A stretch of 64,000 nt of DNA from Isoetes taiwanensis (lineage: Eukaryota > Streptophyta > Lycopodiopsida > Isoetales > Isoetaceae). Both the position numbers and the translations under genes were made by a program. The notes beneath the pieces are model-generated. The model had not been told where the DNA came from. It searched no databases and saw only the letters and a list, made by a program, of their open reading frames with translations. The DNA lies in assembly GCA_021234155.1 (NCBI GenBank), contig JAJEKV010000052.1, forward strand, positions 9,503,284 through 9,567,283, given 5' to 3'. Below, piece by piece: positions 26,131-37,608 of the stretch; position 1 is the first letter of the stretch; each line of letters begins with the position of its first letter.

Positions 26131-29100
26131 GTGCAACAAACAGTCTACACCAAGTTTGACAGCCTGAAACTTGTGCTTTTGTGATATATTTCTATTAATG
26201 CATAGCTAGACACGTTGATGCTAATGATTAAAGCAGTAACCTGCAGCAACTTTCACCTGAAAGTTGACTGAAACAGACATTAAAATCATACAATCTTTCT
26301 ACTGATTAGACAAATAAGAAAAAAAGCTTACTAGAGCTGCAGTTTGCAAACGCACGTGAATGATTCTTTCCAGACAGCATGGTACAGAAATATGTAGCTC
26401 TGCACGTCAGTCTTAGGTTCCTTGACCACAAAAATACAAAGATCATTATGCAAATGTTGCTGTGCAGATCAGTCTTAGGCTCTTTGATCATAAAGATAAC
26501 ACGATCTTTGCCAACTGTTACTTGAAAAATGATTCAAAGGTCACTTGCAGGACAAAGCAAACATGCGCCACCAATGCATTTGGACCACATGCATTGAAAT
26601 AACCACATGTAACCATAGAAACAAATAGTTCATCATGTAACAAAAATATAAATACCGGCCAGTTAAAAGGGCATCATTCTCCTAAGCAGTTTGAAGGATA
26701 AGCTTAGATGCTAGTTTGCCACTCTATTTTGATGTATTCTAGTGTACAAAAGGCGCTGTTTTTTTACAAACACACATGCAATAAATGAAAAAAAGGATTT
26801 TTATCACTTAGAAAGCTTACAAGGGTTGAAAAGATTGTGCAATTTGGGCAGGAGCAGAGGCCTTCATATGTTTGTATGGCAGCACCTTGATATAGTATTT
26901 CTGCCCTGAGTTGCAATGCTTTTCTGCTCCACTCATAAACTAAATGGGAAGTTGTAAAGACGATACTTGACACTTCTAAGAAACATTTATACAAACAAAT
27001 ATATGCGTCTTAACAATGGTTTGCTCGCTAACACTCATTTGCATGTTGTTTTAGAACATTACTTATTCGAGCTTTAACATGTTACATGTGTTTTTACTCG
27101 GCCTTTAATGTTTTTATGCAGCTACGACATTGAAAAAAAAACAATCTTTAATGGTGCCAGCTTCAAGATTGTTGCTCCTCGACAGTGATAGCGTGCATCA
27201 AAATAATCAAAGTGCAAACAATAACAAACATAATTCCTGTCCACTTTTTTAAAGGTGTTATTTTGTTTTTCACATTTCGATTTAAACAACAAAAGGCATA
27301 TCATTTGCTATCGTATAGATAACTACTTCTTCGCGATATAGTTCTATAGGATTCACATACAATATGTTCATCTTACCTTTAAGATGCACTCAATTTCAAA
27401 CTGTAGTTATGCATTTGCAGATTAGTGCCTATTGCCATGTGAAAAAAAGCTTGTTTAACCGTGAATGAAATTTTGTATGTGAAAATTGCATTTTGTTGTG
27501 GAAAGAAATCACAGCAACGTAAATACATAAATGCTTCAGTTCTGAAACTCTTCTTGATCAAAGCAAAACCCATTTCGCTGCTTATTTTAAAAACAAATTA
27601 ATATTTTTGGGAACACTTTCATTGATCTATTGGTGCATATCATTTGCAAGAGATGCACTCTTTCCCTTGAAAAGAACCTGTTTGCAGAAGATGCAACAAA
27701 TCTAGGTTTCATAGATTTGTTGTAGGTGTACATAACTGTGTTATAGTGGGACTTCGAAATGGAGATAAAGATGGCCCCTAATAATAATAACAGCATTCTG
27801 AAAGTCTGATTCACTCTTAACCTGCAACTTTAAACAAAATATTATTTTGCAATTCTAGATGATTTTGTTTAAGCAAATGAAGGCAACGGCAAAGTAACAT
27901 GTTATTTAACATGGGCATAAAGAAAGAATGCAAATGTAGCTCAGGTTTAACAATTGTCCAATAAAAAGCAAAAGATGATAACACACAACCTGTCAACTTT
28001 GCTGTGGAGCTTCACCTTGAAGTCACACGGTGACAAATTTACTCAGCTCTTTGAAGGATTCTTAAGAATGTCTCAATGTTATTTGGAAACATAGCAGTAG
28101 TACATGCACAGACACAATATCCAGTGAAATGTTAATTTCCTCTTCGCTGTGCACTACAGATGCATTTAGCAAAAACCACATTTGTACAAACCTGTCAGCA
28201 TTGATCCCGTTATCCCTTCATATTTTAACCTTAATGCCCAAACCTTACCTGAATTTAAATGCAAAATGCAAGCAGGTTCAAGTACAAATGCTAATTCTGT
28301 AAACTCCTGCGTAATCCTGCACAGCATGGCGAAAAAGTAATTGGAAGATTAGCAAACCATGCAAACCATCAACTGCCAGTTAACAGAAATGAGAATATAG
28401 TTCGTTCGCCATGCAAACAGAGTGTATGCCCAGTGTCATGATTGCATTACATTGAGTAATGACATTATTGCACAAAAATATTTCCACAAAAATATACTTA
28501 CCTATAGATTTTTGCCATGTCTATGCCTCTGCTCCAGAAGTGAAAGCCATGCAGAAATGCCCAGTAGATTATTTCCATGTCTCTTCCATTTACCTAAAAA
28601 TGTGATCTATAGAAGATCCGCAAAATGTTTCTGTAGCAACGCTTATATACCTCTGCAAGACAGAGGTAAAAAAAAATGACGTGCGCAAGCATGAGAACAA
28701 AGCCAAAATGGCACAAAAGGAAGAAATCATAAACAGAGAAATAACTTGAAGTGCAATGCACCTTAAATCATGCCAGAATGAACCATGCCATAAAAATACC
28801 ATATCTGCATGAGTTGTAAGCTCTGCTGCAAAACACATTGCTAAAAAAAAAGCCATGGGAATCTTGAGCTTCTAACGTAAATCCAAGTTCTTGTGGCGTT
28901 CTGTGCACCTGAAGCTGCTGCCGCCTGCTTTCGCATTTCTGAACTGTGGAAGAAAGTGGAGGAGAAGTGCAAGAAAATCCCAGAATCCGAATCTGCATAT
29001 AAAGTCCAGTCCAAAAACACAAATAAGCACATCTGAGATTTTGTATGGACAAAGAAGTATTGCTACCGCATTAAACCAGTGGAAACGCGATTGGAAATTG

Positions 29101-30240
29101 TTTCGTGCCTGAAGCCTGAAAAAAAAGGACACGGTTAAGAAGGAACTAAACAATGCCAGATTCATGGCTAGGGCAGGACTGGATTTGGCTTTATATACTT
29201 GCAAGTAAGCAAGAAGATGGTAGGCATGACAATAAAAAAGGTGAGAATCTACCTGAGACCAAGACTTGATTTACTGCTAAGCCGACTTCACCTCCACGCA
29301 TAGCAGATCCCTGAGAAGAAAACCTGAAAAGAAAGTTAGGACATGAGAAAAAGCTGGTAAATCCGCCAAGGCATTAAGAAATGCCAGATTCATGGCTATG
29401 GCAGGGCCGGATTTGAGTTACAGATGATAACAAATAAACAATGAGGATCTACCTGATATTACATTGGCCGATTTTTACTCCTTAGGTAAGCCAAAATGTA
29501 GATCGCACAGAAAAAGCTCACTACAAAAATCAAGCGAAAAACTTTTGTAAATCTGGTATAATCAAAAGATGTAAAGATAAGGAGGAAAGAAGAGTTAAGG
29601 TGCTACCTGCTATGGGATTTGAACGCTCCCTTCAAGAAAACGTAACCCACTCCGGCGTGAAGCTAATATTACCAAAGACCTTTCGGATTTAGTTTGCTTC
29701 CGCCATTGTAAAGCCCTTCAAGAAATCAAGAATCAAAAAAATTGTGGAAGCCGTGAAACAGGAACGCCGATCATCGCCGGTATGATTGCGGAAAAAAGCG
29801 CCCTAGTAAAAAAAAACGCTCCACGAAAACAAAACGGGTTAAAACTGGAAGTCCAAAAATTAGTTTCCGGTTCCAAAATTTCGCTTTTTGGCCGGATTTC
29901 GATGTCCACCGGCGGCCGGAAAAAAGAGGACACACCCCCCCAAACACAAATTCCTATTCTCACGGCTAATTTTTTGATAATTAAATTTACATATGTTAGA
30001 AGTCATTTCCTTGTTTTTTAAGTTCATTAGAAGTGTATGATATGTTTTTAGGACTACTTCCATGAAATTTTTTGTTTTAAATAATTTCGTTTGTATCTAT
30101 TATTATTATTAAATTAAACCTATTCCCAAGGAATTTCCTGGTTTTTAAATATTTTGTTCTAACTAGATATATTCCATAAATGTACGTACTTTTCTTATGA
30201 TATTAAATTATTTCTAGGTCATTTACTAAAAGAGTGCAAT
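26131..30240. other. Long stretch without a recognisable gene
   Basis: Mostly AT-rich spacer. A minus-strand exon-like block near 26,825-26,945 (VYEWSRKALQLRAEILYQGA) ends at a GTAAGC donor but matches no family I know. 'cagtcttaggtt/ctc' blocks are doubled near 26,407 and 26,466. Two related segments ('atgccagattcatggctagg') occur at about 29,153 and 29,382. The higher-GC patch at 29,600-29,950 may be a decayed gene start. None is strong enough to call. Confidence 0.3.
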
Positions 30241-30409
30241 TTGTCTAGGTCAATGGTACCCTCCAACTCAAAATATTGAAGAGAGCAATGGTCTGTAAAA
30301 TATTGATTAGGGCGATGTCATTAAGGAGGCCCCTCCTACCAAGAATGTTGAAGAAAAACAAATAGTCCTCTAGAGTAGGGTGCAATGAAGGAACAAGAAG
30401 GTCAGAATC

Positions 30410-31810
30410 ATGCACAAGTGCAACAAGGAAATAGTAGACCAAGGAGTCATTGTACTAGCAGATCCTAGTCGAGCTATTAATGATGAAAGGCTAGGGGAAG
30501 TCAATCTTGGTATTGCAATTTCTAAGTTGGAAGACAACTGGAAAGGTAAGGGTTTGGGTGACAAGGAATATTTCAGTTGTGTCAAGCAATTGGAGGTTCC
30601 TTGCATCGTGGCATGGCCTATAAATAGTGTTTAATTTGTGGAGGATTACCTTTTTCCAAATTCAGAGGTTGTTAGGGATAATGATTGTCTTGATCCTGAT
30701 ATATTAGCAGTGGGTACCCTAAACCTAAGCAAAATGGACGAAGTATCAGTTGTCAGACATTATCCTAGCAAGAGAGCCAAGTTGATTAGTGATGCTAAAC
30801 ATGAGACTATGGTGAATGTTAGGGGCTCAGATTGTTGTTGGAGTGGTTGTAATGCAATTCTTTACAATAGAACAATTTGTGTAGCCACTTTTCAAGAGTA
30901 TACTATTGATGAAAGGAGGTCAAGCATGCACTTTAGGATGAAAGAAATCCAAACAGAAAAAGATGCCCTTTGCTAGGCAAATGGATATGTAAAAAAGCAT
31001 GGTAGAATATCCATGCAATTCCAATTTCCTCATGGCATAATTGGAAAAAAAATGCAGGCAAAAGGGACCAGGATTGCTTTGCATGGAAATAATGGCTTGT
31101 TGAGACCAACCATAGGATCTTGGCTGTCAGGGAAATATTTGAAAAAAAACATTGACTTCAATGCAGAGTGTATGCCACATAAAAGCAGAAGGGATGAAAA
31201 GGGAAGAGCAAGTTGAGAAAACGGTTACCGTCACATTGTACTCAAAAGAGTATTTTGGAGGAAGTGAATTCCCTACTTCGAGAATTAGAAATTCTTCCAG
31301 TATCCCAACCTAGCTTTAGTAGGCTATGGAAGAAGCATTTCAATCATGTGACCATAGCAACTTCAAACAACATTGCAAAGTGCAATTTGTGTCCTAAGTT
31401 GAAGGAGACTCTTGATAAGACTGTGCAACCAAGTCAAAGAGCTAGAATAGGGGAGCATATGAAGGACCATATGACTGGTCAACTATCATGTAGATCATGT
31501 TATTGGATATGGAGGAACTTATCTGTATTGGAACCTAATAACTATTTATGTATTTCACATGATAAGATGGACTAAAAGAATTGTCTTTTATAATTCAAGT
31601 AAATACCAAAGTCATGTGTAAGATCATACCCTTTGCAGATTTCAATGACCGGGGCAATCTTGCATCTTGCCAGCCTCTCAATCCTACTATGGGGCGGGGT
31701 TTTCGCACCCTTACCTACGTCAAATTCAACCATGATCTTGCCCCAGAACATCACGTAGATGGAGGTTTTGATGCTAGAAAATGGATTCTTAAAACCCTTT
31801 AGAAGCAAGC
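30410..31810 (+). pseudogene. Decayed ORF of an unfamiliar DNA-transposon-like family
   Basis: Four consecutive plus-strand frames (30,410-30,634; 30,638-30,976; 31,013-31,216; 31,213-31,575), and a further one from 31,581, read like one broken protein of more than 400 residues. The best-preserved part is SILEEVNSLLRELEILPVSQ, then SFSRLWKKHFNHVTI, a Cys pair in KCNLCPKL, HMKDHMTG, a second Cys pair CRSC, and EPNNYLCISHDKMD. The arrangement of a small Cys/His zinc-binding region followed by 'H-D-x-M-D' recalls uncharacterised transposon proteins found in animals and seed-free plants, where the Asp would be catalytic. That parallel is from memory and not certain. Stops at the joins show decay. 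Confidence 0.4.
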
Positions 31811-32554
31811 TTTCTCCAAAAGTCTTCTCCGAAGGCCCTGACGATGGAAAGCATCTCCACCACTCCAGAACTATGAATTGGCTCTGTCAATGGACTCAAA
31901 ATATCAACAATACCATGTAGACCAAGTTTCGTGGGCAGAAGACCCCCTCCCCTTCTCCAAGAAGCGCCAAAATAACTCATGTTTGAAACTGTCATTCCGA
32001 TTGGGATGTAATGAATTTGCAATTTATTTTCCGCTTTGACTATGACGATCGGAAGCACATGCAAGAAAACTTTGATGGAGATGAACCTTCTTCTTATAAA
32101 CTTTTTTCCATCAACTAACTGACGTATGTCTAACCACCAGTGGCCAGCCTTATTCCAGTCAAGTAATAACAATTATGTAGTAAAACTTGTTTTGCTTCTC
32201 TATAATCATTTATCTTCGTTCTAGCAGTCCTAATGCTTTTGTTCTCAATTCCCTCTAAGGCAAAAAGTAAAATGATCCCAAACAATGTCTTGTTCTGGAA
32301 TTTTGAAATGGTCGGATCTAGAAATTGAGTTTTCTGGGCAGGGATCCTACAACCAACCCTTTCTTGACTCCGTTCACCCAATTAAGAGGGTTGTTGTGGG
32401 ATATTTGCCTCCATAACTCAGTTCTCAAATCTAACCATTGACAATATTGTTCATGAATGTATAACAATATGTTACATTTCCAAGCACACAAAGAATATTC
32501 TAGGTGATGATGCTTTGCTAGAGCCCTTTGACCCTTTCTACCATTAATGACCAT
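31800..32554 (-). pseudogene. LINE reverse-transcriptase C-terminal remnant
   Basis: Three minus-strand frames in series (32,554-32,318; 32,381-32,130; 32,172-31,789) form one broken coding stretch. It begins NGRKGQRALAKHHHLEYSLC and soon has QWLDLRTELWRQISHN, like the region after the polymerase domain of plant LINE reverse transcriptases ('W.G.KG.R.LAKV.W....PK..GGL..LDLR'). Later parts (WWLDIRQLVDGKKF) fit the linker before the C-terminal zinc knuckle. No poly(A) tail or target duplication was found. It converges tail-to-tail with the element at 30,410-31,810. Confidence 0.4.
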
Positions 32555-33825
32555 GTCAAATTCTATTTCCGTAAAAAAGCCAAAAGAGTATATTTTGAAA
32601 GTTTACCTAGCTATCTTGGTCAAAGAATTAAAAATATGCCTAATAACAATTGGAAATTTTTAGTTGCAGCCAACTTAAAACTTATTCAAGCTTTTACATA
32701 ACACCTTTCCATAACAAATCGCTATAGAGTTTCTTGACAGAACAGGAATGTTGTAGCTGCACCAAGCCTGCAAGGTTAACGCCATGATGATTGCTTTGGA
32801 TCTTGCAGGTGTCATGCATGGGATAGAAGGCGGTGGCATAACTAGGTAAGATATAAACGGTGGCTATGATCCATATATATGCTTGAATGCACTATCGTCC
32901 CAAGCATCATATCTGTAGTCAATCTGAAATAGCTGACATCAATAAGCATTAGAAATTTTGAAAAAATAAATGCAAATCCTAGTCCATTCTAATGCATTCT
33001 ATTCAATTTGAAGAGTGTAGATGACTCAATTCCCACGGGTCCTAGATTGTTGATGCTGCTCCCTTTTCATTGCCTTGTGATCTATGCCTTGGGATCTCGA
33101 TCGATCAACTAGTTAAACAAAGAGCCAATATGCAAAACGAAGCTTCCATGTTGCCCTTTTCAAGTAGGATTTGGAGCAGATGTACAAGGAGCTTAAGAGT
33201 TTGACCTTAACAAAATAACAAACATACATTGTGCACTCGATGCTAAATATCAGGCCGAATTAAAGCCTTTATTTTCTATGTTGTAAGATGCAAATATAAC
33301 TTTCCTTGCTGCAGTTTGCCCTCCTTGATCCATTTTGGTTGGTTGTTACCATGATCTTGGTTGGTTGAAGGCATGATACCAATGTGTGTCAATCTACAAC
33401 ATGTCATGATATTAGATATGCGAGCTTTGGTGGGCCGAAGGCACATGGTCATACCAAGGCAAAAAATGTTGTCACCTTGATTGGCCTTGCATCATGTGGA
33501 TCAGAGTTTTTGACAATTTGGCACATCCAGGCCCTCTGGCAAGGCGCCATCCTTGCCAATGTCTCATGTGACTAGACAGATAAATTTTTGGAGATTGGCA
33601 ACACGGCCTTTGAGACCTCAAAGGTTGTTTTAAATATAGTTTGCCAGTGCGTTTAGAATATTTGTTCTACATTGAGCCTTTACAAAAACTCAAGGGAGGT
33701 AAGTTAAAAACCATAACTGAACGTGAAAGCCTTAAGTGTGGGGGTCACAAGGTTGACACAAACGGCAAATGGGAGGGAGTGGCAGTCGTGGCAAAGAGGC
33801 GAGAATAGAAAGCGATGGAGAGCAC
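32555..33825. other. Spacer upstream of the first fusion gene
   Basis: No supported gene. Contains 'ccttggttgg'-type short repeats near 33,330-33,370. The final 150 bases, rich in 'gaggcgagaatag', form the likely promoter of the gene at 33,873. Confidence 0.3.
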
Positions 33826-33832
33826 TATAAAA
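33826..33832 (+). promoter_or_regulatory. TATA box of first fusion gene
   Basis: TATAAAA lies 47 bases upstream of the start codon at 33,873, predicting a very short leader of about 15 nt. The paralogue has a TATA box at nearly the same distance. Confidence 0.65.
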
Positions 33833-33872
33833 CCACAAACCGCCATAATACAATACACTGCTACAAATAGAG

Positions 33873-34992
33873 ATGGCGAAATGGGTGATATTTCTGCTGT
33901 TCTGCGTACTAGCAACGTCAATAAAAGCCAATCGAGACGATGATCGAGACAAACACAAGGGAAAACAGAAGCGCCATCCTCCGCCGGAAGAGCCACCGCC
34001 GGTGGAAGAGCCTCCGCCGCTAACGTACGCATCTCCTCCGCCGCCTGTGTCTCGCTTCTACTACTACTCTCCTCCGCCACCTCCGCCGCGGCCCTGCCCC
34101 CCACCGCCGCCGCCTCCCTGCTACCCTCCGCCGCCCCCCTCCTGCCCCTATCCGGCCCCCTACACTCAGTCTGACGCTGCCCTCCTTAACCGCCTCCTTA
34201 CATTGCAGTACCTCGTGGACAGTGTGTATACCCAAGGGTTATCCCTTCGGCCCGACGGTCGCTCCCCCCTCTTCCGCCAGCTCCTCGCCCAGTTCAGTCG
34301 CGCCAGCGGCTCTTATATAAGGTGATCTTACCTCGCTCAAGCATTTGCAGTTTTTTCTGTGAATCATAAAATTCAATTCATTTTTTTTTTCTGCTTTTGC
34401 GGTACTTACCGTTTCAGGGAAAGTTCGTCTCTCCTTGGTAGCGCGGCTTTGAAGAAGCCCAAGGTCGACGTTAGCAGTAAGGTGTTTGCCAACATCATGA
34501 ACTCGGCCTTCGGCAGCCCCTTGAGGCCTCAGTTCCAGCCTTACGCCAACTATACCAATTTTCTCATAGCCGCATACGCCGTAGGTCCGTCGCTTGTTGC
34601 CTCTAGCTCCATGGACGCCGTACCTCGCCTTCAGACCCCAGAATCTCGAACGGTCAGCTTTCCAATTTTTGAAGTTCGATAACTTACTGCTAAGATTTGA
34701 ACTTTAAAGTGGTTCAATAACTTGTTTTTTTGGTTGGGTTTTTCAGCTTGGTGCCAGGATCCTTGCAGCCTATTCCCGCCAGGACGCCACCATCAGATTT
34801 ATAGTGCAACAAAAGGAAGACGAAATTGTGGCTCCCTATAGGCGGCCAGTCAAAGACTTTGCTGCTAAACTTTGTAGGCTAGTGGCTGGTGATAATGGAG
34901 AGTGTGGTAGTGCTGCAGAAGCTCCTGTGCCTAAGAAGATCTCGTTGGGAAACGTCACCGCCTTTGTCACCCGCTTCAGTTTGCTTCCTTAA
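33873..34992 (+). CDS. Secreted extensin-like / desiccation-related (PCC13-62-like) fusion protein, copy 1
   Basis: Exons 33873-34321, 34418-34652 and 34747-34992 join with GT-AG borders and correct phase to give 309 aa. Residues 1-19 are a signal peptide (MAKWVIFLLFCVLATSIKA), then a charged Asp/Lys/His-rich linker, then a Pro-rich block with SPPPP, YYYSPPPPPP and long Pro runs typical of cell-wall extensins. From about residue 100 the sequence follows the ferritin-like domain of plant desiccation-related PCC13-62 proteins: a helix (LLNRLLTLQYLVDSVY), IMNSAFGSPLRPQF, PYANYTNF, AYSRQDATIRF, a VAPYRRPVKDFAAKLCRL helix, and a final NVTAFVTRFSLLP. The acidic and His metal ligands of ferritin-like proteins seem replaced (LQYL for LEYL; AYSRQD for VESGQD). 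I infer an apoplastic or wall-bound, non-catalytic protein. Function is not known. Confidence 0.85.
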
Positions 34993-37565
34993 GTTTCTTA
35001 GTATTTAACCTGAATAATAATCCGTGGATAATGTCCTTATCCCCGTTTTGTAACTTCAATAATCGATTTTCTTTCTCACTGGCCTATGGGATCTTCATAT
35101 ATAGATAATAAGATGAACGTGTAAATTGACGTAACAAAACTCAAGAAAGGATTGACGTAACAAAACTCAAGAAAGGAAATATCTAAAACCATAAGGCCCT
35201 CTAAAATGCAAGCCTAGAAGCAACTAACCACATATGGCAATACATGCTAAGGGGTGGTAAAACTAAAAGAAATTGACAAAGAAAAAAAGCGGCCCAATGG
35301 CAAAGACAAAAGGGAAAAGAAGAGATTAAAATTTAAGGATACGTTTGAAACACACACATAAGACCTATAGGCTTAGTAGTGTTGTTGACATCCATGTGGA
35401 ATAGACGTGTCTATTCTTTTCTATTATTAAAGTAGCCACTTAGAAGTTAATTGGCTTATTCCTCACTAGCTACGCACATGTGGAGCACGTGAATATTACG
35501 TTACATAAAATTTAGCTGTCGTGAATATTTCTCTTTGTCACAGGGACTTTTATGAAAACTAGCTTGGTGTTCAAGACCCAAACATGGATGTCAAGATTAT
35601 TGATGCAAAGGACAAGAAACTAGTAAACTGGTTCAATTCTAGTAGAAAACAATGTTTTCCACACATGCAAAAATTATGAGAAACACCAAGGCAGTTTTCA
35701 ATAAACGAGGATTGTTAAGCTATTATGGAATTGCTCAAAAACAAATTGGGCGTCAATATTAACCAATGCATATCTATAACCGATTGTTCTATAAAACCCA
35801 AATATTCAGTTAAAACAAAGGTTTCTACAAAACACAAATATTCAATTAACGAAGGTTGCATATGCACAGCCTTAGTGTCGCTACAATATGATGTCATAAA
35901 TATTGACAACACATCCAAAGTGTCTATAAATCTACCTTGTGGCAAGGCTAATGTCAATAAGCAATGGTCTATAAATTAACAATTGGAATGGCATTTAATT
36001 TAAAAGGCTTTTTACGTAAAGCTCCAGAGTAATCAATGCAGCTTTGACAAGAGATCATTTCAACTACCACAAACTTGCAAAGCATTTGACCCAACATCAA
36101 TATTTGAAGCATTGGGGATTCTCTTAAGTATCCCATCGCTTAAGAGAGCTCTGATGGCTTTTATAGTACCATTGATGACCCACCTCACACGCACCATGCA
36201 TATATCACACTTCACATAACATTTGTAAAATATTTGAGGTTTCTTGTGGGATGGATTTTCAAAAATGGCATTGGGACCTTATGACTAGAACATATATAAT
36301 TGTTGGAGTTTGTGTAGGGGTTCACTCCATTAAACATTACAAAATAAGTGAGTCACTACAACACAACGATGATTTACTGTCATTTTTTTGCCAATAACAT
36401 ATTACAAAAGTGGCAACAACAATGACAGCATTAATGACAAGAAATATAACAATACAGACATGATATGTAGTTCCTTGCTATGTAATGAACAAGGTCATTT
36501 AAGTAGGTGGCACAACCATTCTATATTTTCATGGTCATCTTATCTCCTCCATATGAAACCTTAAATTTAAAAGGTTATTTTTTTTTTTTTCTAAATCTGC
36601 GTAGTTGTCGAACGTAAGAAATCTTTCAATGGCTTGATGTATATGGGACTTCTTGCTATACACATGATGAAGATACCCTTCAAAAGAGGCAGTGGAGTTA
36701 TCGAACCTCAGAGAGTCCTTTTTCAACATGCCCAAATAGATGTCCAAGATTTGCATCCAAGTTGTTTATAAGTCTACCTTTGGGGAAGGTTAACGTTAAT
36801 AAGCAATGGTCTATCAATTAGCAAAAAGGGTTTCTTTAACAAAAATGAATGGGATGGCAAAAAGGGCTTTTTAGGTAAGTCCACCTTTAGGTTTTTTTCA
36901 GTCCTTATCTTCTTTTATTTGGTTATCATGTAGCTTTTCTAGAGAATCCTCCAACTCTTCACTTTCAAAGAAATTCCTAGCTGTTTCTTGTTTCTGTATT
37001 AGCGGATCCACTTTTGTATCAAATAACTCCTTGTAAACTTGGATGGGAACCTCCTCAAACTTTTCGTACTCAAATAAATTCTAAAAAACTGTAAAATGGA
37101 ACAATAGAATCCCCGACTTTCTGAGCGATTTACATGCCAAATAAACTTTTGTCTCTGCACTAATCCATGTCCTTTGCAAATGCCTTGTTGCCTCAGTGAA
37201 TGTCAACCACTTATTGATAGATAAGTTTCAACTGCATCTCAAACAAGATGGCCTATAATCTTCACTGGTTGATGAATTCAAACTTGGAACAACAAAGCCA
37301 ATAGTCATTGTATGTCTATTAGGATGTCTGAGTTAATGTGTTGATCAATTTGTTGCATGGTTTGACAACGAAAAGGTATGATGTGTTATGTTATGATGTG
37401 TTAAGCCATGGCAATTTATTGGTTTCACCAAGGCAACCATGGCAAAAAGTGAAAAAATTGCACAAGAATGTATAACAGTAATAGTTGGTAAAAGTCAAAG
37501 GAGCAAAGCGGTCGAAGAGATAAGTCGAAGAGGCAGCGTGGCATGGTACATGCAACGAAGTGAAG
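34993..37565. other. Spacer between the two fusion genes
   Basis: No gene. A diverged duplicate block is present: 'tcaataagcaatggtctata' with its surroundings at about 35,953 recurs at about 36,790 ('ttaataagcaatggtctatc'), both followed by an 'aaaaggct/gggctttttacg/gg' segment. 'CACTACAACA' at 36,357 resembles a CACTA transposon end but has no partner. The rest is AT-rich. Confidence 0.35.
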
Positions 37566-37575
37566 TATATAAATA
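37566..37575 (+). promoter_or_regulatory. TATA box of second fusion gene
   Basis: TATATAAATA lies 43 bases before the start codon at 37,609, closely matching the spacing in the paralogue. Confidence 0.65.
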
Positions 37576-37608
37576 CACACATACCAATCACCAAAATGAA
37601 CCGCAAGC

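Noticed and set aside
35403-35450. TCTATTCTTTTCTATTATTAAAG as a Helitron 5' terminus
   Set aside because: The resemblance is to a low-complexity AT-rich consensus only; no 3' end or second copy was seen.
36357-36400. CACTACAACACAACG resembling a CACTA end
   Set aside because: No subterminal repeats and no inverted partner were found; a single short match is not enough.
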